From Cryptomeria japonica (taxonomy: Eukaryota; Streptophyta; Pinopsida; Cupressales; Cupressaceae), in contig NC_081415.1 in the NCBI RefSeq assembly GCF_030272615.1, forward strand, positions 187,862,270-187,926,269: a stretch of 64,000 nucleotides of DNA, written 5' to 3'. Position 1 is the stretch's first letter, and every line of letters begins with the position of its first letter. Position numbers and translations under genes: made by a program. Below are positions 60,108-64,000 of the stretch, piece by piece. The notes beneath the pieces are model-generated. The model saw only the letters and a program-made list of their open reading frames with translations, made no database searches and was not told where the DNA came from.

Positions 60108-62043
60108 TAAACTATGTACAATAATATGCTAGGTGAAGCCACCAACAATATGCTTTGTCTTCAATAAGGAGAATACACCAAAAAGCCATCCTTAGCAAAA
60201 AAAAAGTCATGTACACATTTTTTTTTTATCAATTGGTAATGAGCCGAAGCCGATAAGATGTACATACCATACCCCCTTGCGGGATTTGAACTTGTGACCT
60301 CTCTTTTAAAAGAACAAGTTCTCCACCACTAGGCCGACTGAAATTGTACAAGTCATGTACACATGTTTGTAACAATCAAAAGATTTCATTATTAAATTTT
60401 AAAGTGGTACAAATTATCCACATGTAATAGACAAAATAACCAATGAAAATTTGTCTAAAAAGATAACTACTAATTTCCATTTAAATTTTAACATTGTAAT
60501 ATTTTAAATAAGGATAATTACTTTATAGTAAAAAATTATAACTCACCTTTTATAGATGTATCCGTTTATAGTGTCAAGTCCAAGTCATCTATGGAAACAC
60601 AATTTTTATCTTAATTTAGCACAACAATTAAACCATATACAATAATATGTTGGGTGAAGCCACAAGTAATTAATGTGTTTTTGTCTTCAATAAAGAGAAC
60701 ACACCAAAAGCCTTCATGTACACAAATTTATAACAATCAAAGGACTTCCTTATTAAATTCAAAAGTAGTACAAATAATCCACTAGTAGAAAAAATAACCA
60801 ATGAAAATTTGTCTAAAAAGATAACTACTAATTTCTGTTTAAATTTTAACATTGTAATATTTTAAACAAGGATAATTACTTCATAGAAAAAAAATAACTC
60901 GCCTTTTATAGATGTATCCCTTTATAGTGTCAGGTCCTTCATCAATGGAAACACAATTTTTATCTTGATTTAGCATAATAATTAAACTATATACAACAAT
61001 ATGTTGGGTGAAACCACCAATAATATGTTTTTGTCTTCAATAAGGAGAGTGCACCAAAAATCCTTCCTTCGCAAAAAAAAGTCTGGTACACATATCTGTA
61101 ACAATCAAAAAATTTCATTATTAAATTTAAAAGTAGTACAAATAATCGACAAGTAACAAACAAAATAACCAATGAGATTTTTTCTAAAAATATAACTATT
61201 AATTTATATTTAAATTTTAATATTGCAATATTTTAAATAAGGATAATTGCTCCATAGAAAAAAATTATAACTCACCTTTTATAGATGTATCCTTTTTATA
61301 GTGTCAGGTCCTTCATCCATGGAAACATAATTTTTATATGGATTTATCATAACAATTAAACTATATACAATAATATGCTCGATGAAGCCACCATTATTTT
61401 TGTTTTTGTCTTCAATAAGGAGAATACACCAAAAAGCCTTCCTTAGCAAAAATATAGTCCTATATAGATATTTATAACAATCAAAGGATTTCATTATTAA
61501 ATTTAGAAGTTGTACAAATAATCCACAAGTAATAGACAAAATAACCAATGAGAATTTGTCTAAAAAGCTAACTATTAATTTCTATTTAAATTTTAACATT
61601 ATAATATTTTAAATAAGGATAATTACTTCATAGAAGAAAAATATAACTCACCTTTTATAGATGTACCCCTTTATAGTACCAGGTCCTCCGTCTATGAAAG
61701 AACAACTTTTATCTTGATTTAGTGTAACAATCAAACTATATACAATAATATGTTGGGTGAAGCCACCAGTAATGTGTTTTTGCCTTCAATAAGGAGAATA
61801 CACCAAAAAGCCTGCCTTAGCAAAAGTAAATTCTTGTACACATATTTATAACAATAAAAGGGAATTACATTATTAAATTTAAAAGCGGTACAAATAATCC
61901 ACAAGTAATAGACAAAATAGCCAATGAGAATTTGTCTAGAAAGCTAACTACTAATTTCTATTTAAATTCAAACTTTGTAATATTTTAAATAAGGACAATT
62001 ACTTCAAAGAAAAAAAAATAACTCACCTTTTATAGATGTATCC
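60108..62043 (-). repeat. ~370-bp tandem array derived from the RLP 3' end, unit 2
   Basis: Same array as 51534-53470 with the same number and order of repeats, so the array existed before the segmental duplication. Confidence 0.88.
60219..60349 (-). mobile_element. tRNA-derived SINE, copy 2
   Basis: Duplicate of 51646-51776 with the same 15-bp target duplications (60204-60218 and 60350-60364). Confidence 0.88.
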
Positions 62044-62045
62044 CT

Positions 62046-64000
62046 TTATAGTGTCAAGTCCTTCATCCAAGGAAACACAATTTTTAGGATTGCATCAACT
62101 TTACTAAAATATTTTCTTCTCCAACTCATTTTTATCAAGATCAATGACACTATTCCTCCAAATGCTACTCCATATGACAATCCTAATGCTATTCCATACA
62201 AAGGATATTTAGTGTTTTTCTTTTCTTTGTTAATTGAAACTTCAGGAGGACGAGGAATATATTGTGGCCAAGAACAATTTTTGGGTAGGGGACACCCCCA
62301 TAAATTAGAATTTCCTGAATAAGAGGTTTCTCCAAATGTACCCATCTGTGTTCCTTGGGGTATAATTCCTGAAAGGTGGTTGTTTGATAAATTTAGGAAA
62401 CCTAAAGAGCTAAGAGATGTAAACTCCATAGGGATTTTTCCTGAAAATTTATTTCTTGAAAGGTCTAATGACTCTAGCTGACCCATTTTTCCCAAACTAC
62501 TTGGAATGGTCCCATTCAAATTGTTCATTGAAAGGTTCAAAAACCTTAACCCCTTCAACTTTCCAAAATCAGAAGCAACTTCTCCATCCAATTCATTGTT
62601 TGATAGATCTATGGCTGTGAGAGTGGAAAGAATATATGTGTAGTGCTCATTCCTGCCTTTTGAAGTCATATCCAATCCATCCCGATATGTTTGCTCATCA
62701 TTAAAAGTGGACAATACAATACCATTTTGGTTTTCTATTGTCATTGCTTGCAATGATACAATTGTGTGTGGAATTAAACCTGAGAAATGATTGGAAGAAA
62801 GGAGCAAGATCTGAAGGTGTATTAGTTGGCCTATGGCTGAAGGAATATTCCCTATAAAATTGTTTTTCTTCATCACCAATACTCTTAGATCGGAAAAATT
62901 TCCAATTGTTGGTGGCATTTCACCTCCAAAAAAGTTGTTCCCAATATCAAGAACTTGTAAAAATGAACAATTTGATATTGAAGGTGGAAAAGATCCAATC
63001 AGGATATTACCATGAACAACTAATGACTTTAATTACAATAGTCTACTAAATTCATATGGTAAGCTTCCCTTCAAACTGTTGTTTCCCAAATTTAAGACAA
63101 TGAGAGAAGAGCAATTGGACAAGCTTGCAGGGATCATTCCACTTATTTTGTTGTTTGCAAGATTTAAAAACTGGAGTTGAAATAATTTGCCCAGGCTATA
63201 AGGAATATTGCCACTAAAGAAATTGTTTGCAAGATTTAATATTCGGAGTGGACTGGTTTCCCATAGCCAAGAGGGAATTACACCCACAAGACTAGCATTT
63301 GTTAATTCCAACCTTTCAAGTGAGAATTGTGTTGAGATCCAAGGTGGAAATTCACCATCAATTGTACATGACATTAAAGACAACTCATATAATTGAAAGG
63401 ATGGAATCCAGATTGTGCTAATATTTAGCACACAATCAGATAAAGACAAAGAACTTAACCTTGTAAGCTTGTGAAAGAAATTTTCTGAAATCAACTGGTG
63501 GTGATTTAGTGACAGGCCTAATACAACTAAAGAAGGTGGAAGTGAGGAAGAAGAGATGGTTTCATTGAAACGATTGCTAACACCATCCAACACCTGGAGT
63601 AAAGAAAGATTGCCTAAGGAATCTGGAATGTTCCCCCTCAGTTCATTGTTAGAAAGATATAAGTTTCTCAACAAAGAGAGACTTCCAAGAGAAGCAGTTA
63701 TGCTTCCACTAAGCTGGTTGTGAGAAAGGTCAAGTTCAGTTAAAGAAGAAAGGCTTCCAAGAGAAGCAGGTATGCTTCCATTAAGCTGGTTGCGAGAAAG
63801 GTCAAGTTCAGTTAAAGAAGAAAGGCTTCCAAGAGAAGCGGGTATGCTTCCACTAAGCTGGTTGTCAGAAAGGTGAAGTTCAGTTAAAGAAGAAAGGCTT
63901 CCAAGAGAAGCAGGTATGCTTCCACTAAGCAGGTTGGCAAAAAGGTAAAGTTCAGTTAAAGAAGAAAGGCTTCCAAGAGAAGCAGGTATGCTTCCACTAA
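62046..64000 (-). pseudogene. LRR receptor-like protein (RLP), copy 2, nonsense-broken and partial
   Basis: The minus frame enters at the window edge (64000), where about four 72-bp LRR units are visible, and runs to a TAA at 63033-63035. Copy 1 has RLSQLMSL here; this copy reads RLL, stop, LKSL. Beyond the stop the same frame stays open to the normal end at 62046 and includes the C-terminal cap (NLWGCPLPKNC) and membrane span. About 213 bases present in copy 1 (roughly 54675-54888) are missing in frame, joining LWETSP to LRILNLANN and removing about three LRRs. The N-terminus, beyond the window, may be complete. As it stands the protein would lack its membrane anchor. Confidence 0.88.

Larger units (their letters stand above)
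56277..64000. repeat. Tandem segmental duplication, unit 2 (runs off the window)
   Basis: Begins with tgaagttagattgg matching tgaagttatattgg at 47672. It contains the same features in the same order as unit 1. The right boundary is beyond the window. Confidence 0.93.

Overview
This looks like nuclear DNA from a seed plant with a large, repeat-rich genome. The evidence is AT-rich sequence packed with nested LTR retrotransposons (Ty1/copia and Ty3/gypsy), LINEs, a tRNA-derived SINE, and a receptor-like-protein gene with plant-type LRRs. The old, deeply nested, multi-kilobase elements would suit a gymnosperm such as a conifer, but that is an inference and nothing here fixes the species. There is no bacterial or organellar gene set.

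Layout. (1) Positions 1-8749: a decayed LINE (LINE-1) was split by a ~2.7 kb solo LTR. One half of the locus was then inverted, and 158-bp inverted repeats now sit at the inversion borders. (2) 8750-11721: AT-rich sequence with one foldback element. (3) 11722-50650: a second LINE (LINE-2, minus strand) interrupted by a stack of nested retrotransposons. Copia A (12751-49436, plus) sits in LINE-2. Non-autonomous element B (14770-44317, minus) sits in the gag of A, with target-site duplication gatat. Gypsy C (15240-42329, minus) sits in B, with caact. Gypsy D (25467-38149, minus) sits in the gag of C, with ggcac. A separate solo LTR (16513-17562, ttctt) lies in the 3' region of C. (4) 47672-64000: an 8.6-kb tandem segmental duplication. 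Each unit carries the 3' end and 3' LTR of copia A, a LINE-2 fragment, a SINE, a ~370-bp tandem array and an LRR receptor-like-protein (RLP) gene on the minus strand.

How the parts work together. Gypsy C and D have the order protease, G-patch-like linker, reverse transcriptase, RNase H, a second RNase H, integrase, which fits the Tat/Ogre side of Ty3/gypsy. Between the integrase and the 3' LTR, gypsy D carries a gene on the opposite strand. It encodes a plant mobile domain (PMD, aminotransferase-like) protein, followed by an acidic stretch and a coiled coil. Two GT-AG introns join its exons in phase to make exactly 680 codons, but seven in-frame TGA/TAG codons break it. This captured antisense gene is the most unusual object in the window.

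The only conventional host genes are the two RLP copies, and neither looks intact. Copy 1 loses its signal peptide and N-terminal cap at the duplication junction. Copy 2 has a nonsense codon and an in-frame loss of about three LRRs, and runs off the window. The 370-bp arrays downstream of both copies repeat the end of the RLP coding exon together with a splice-donor-like site.
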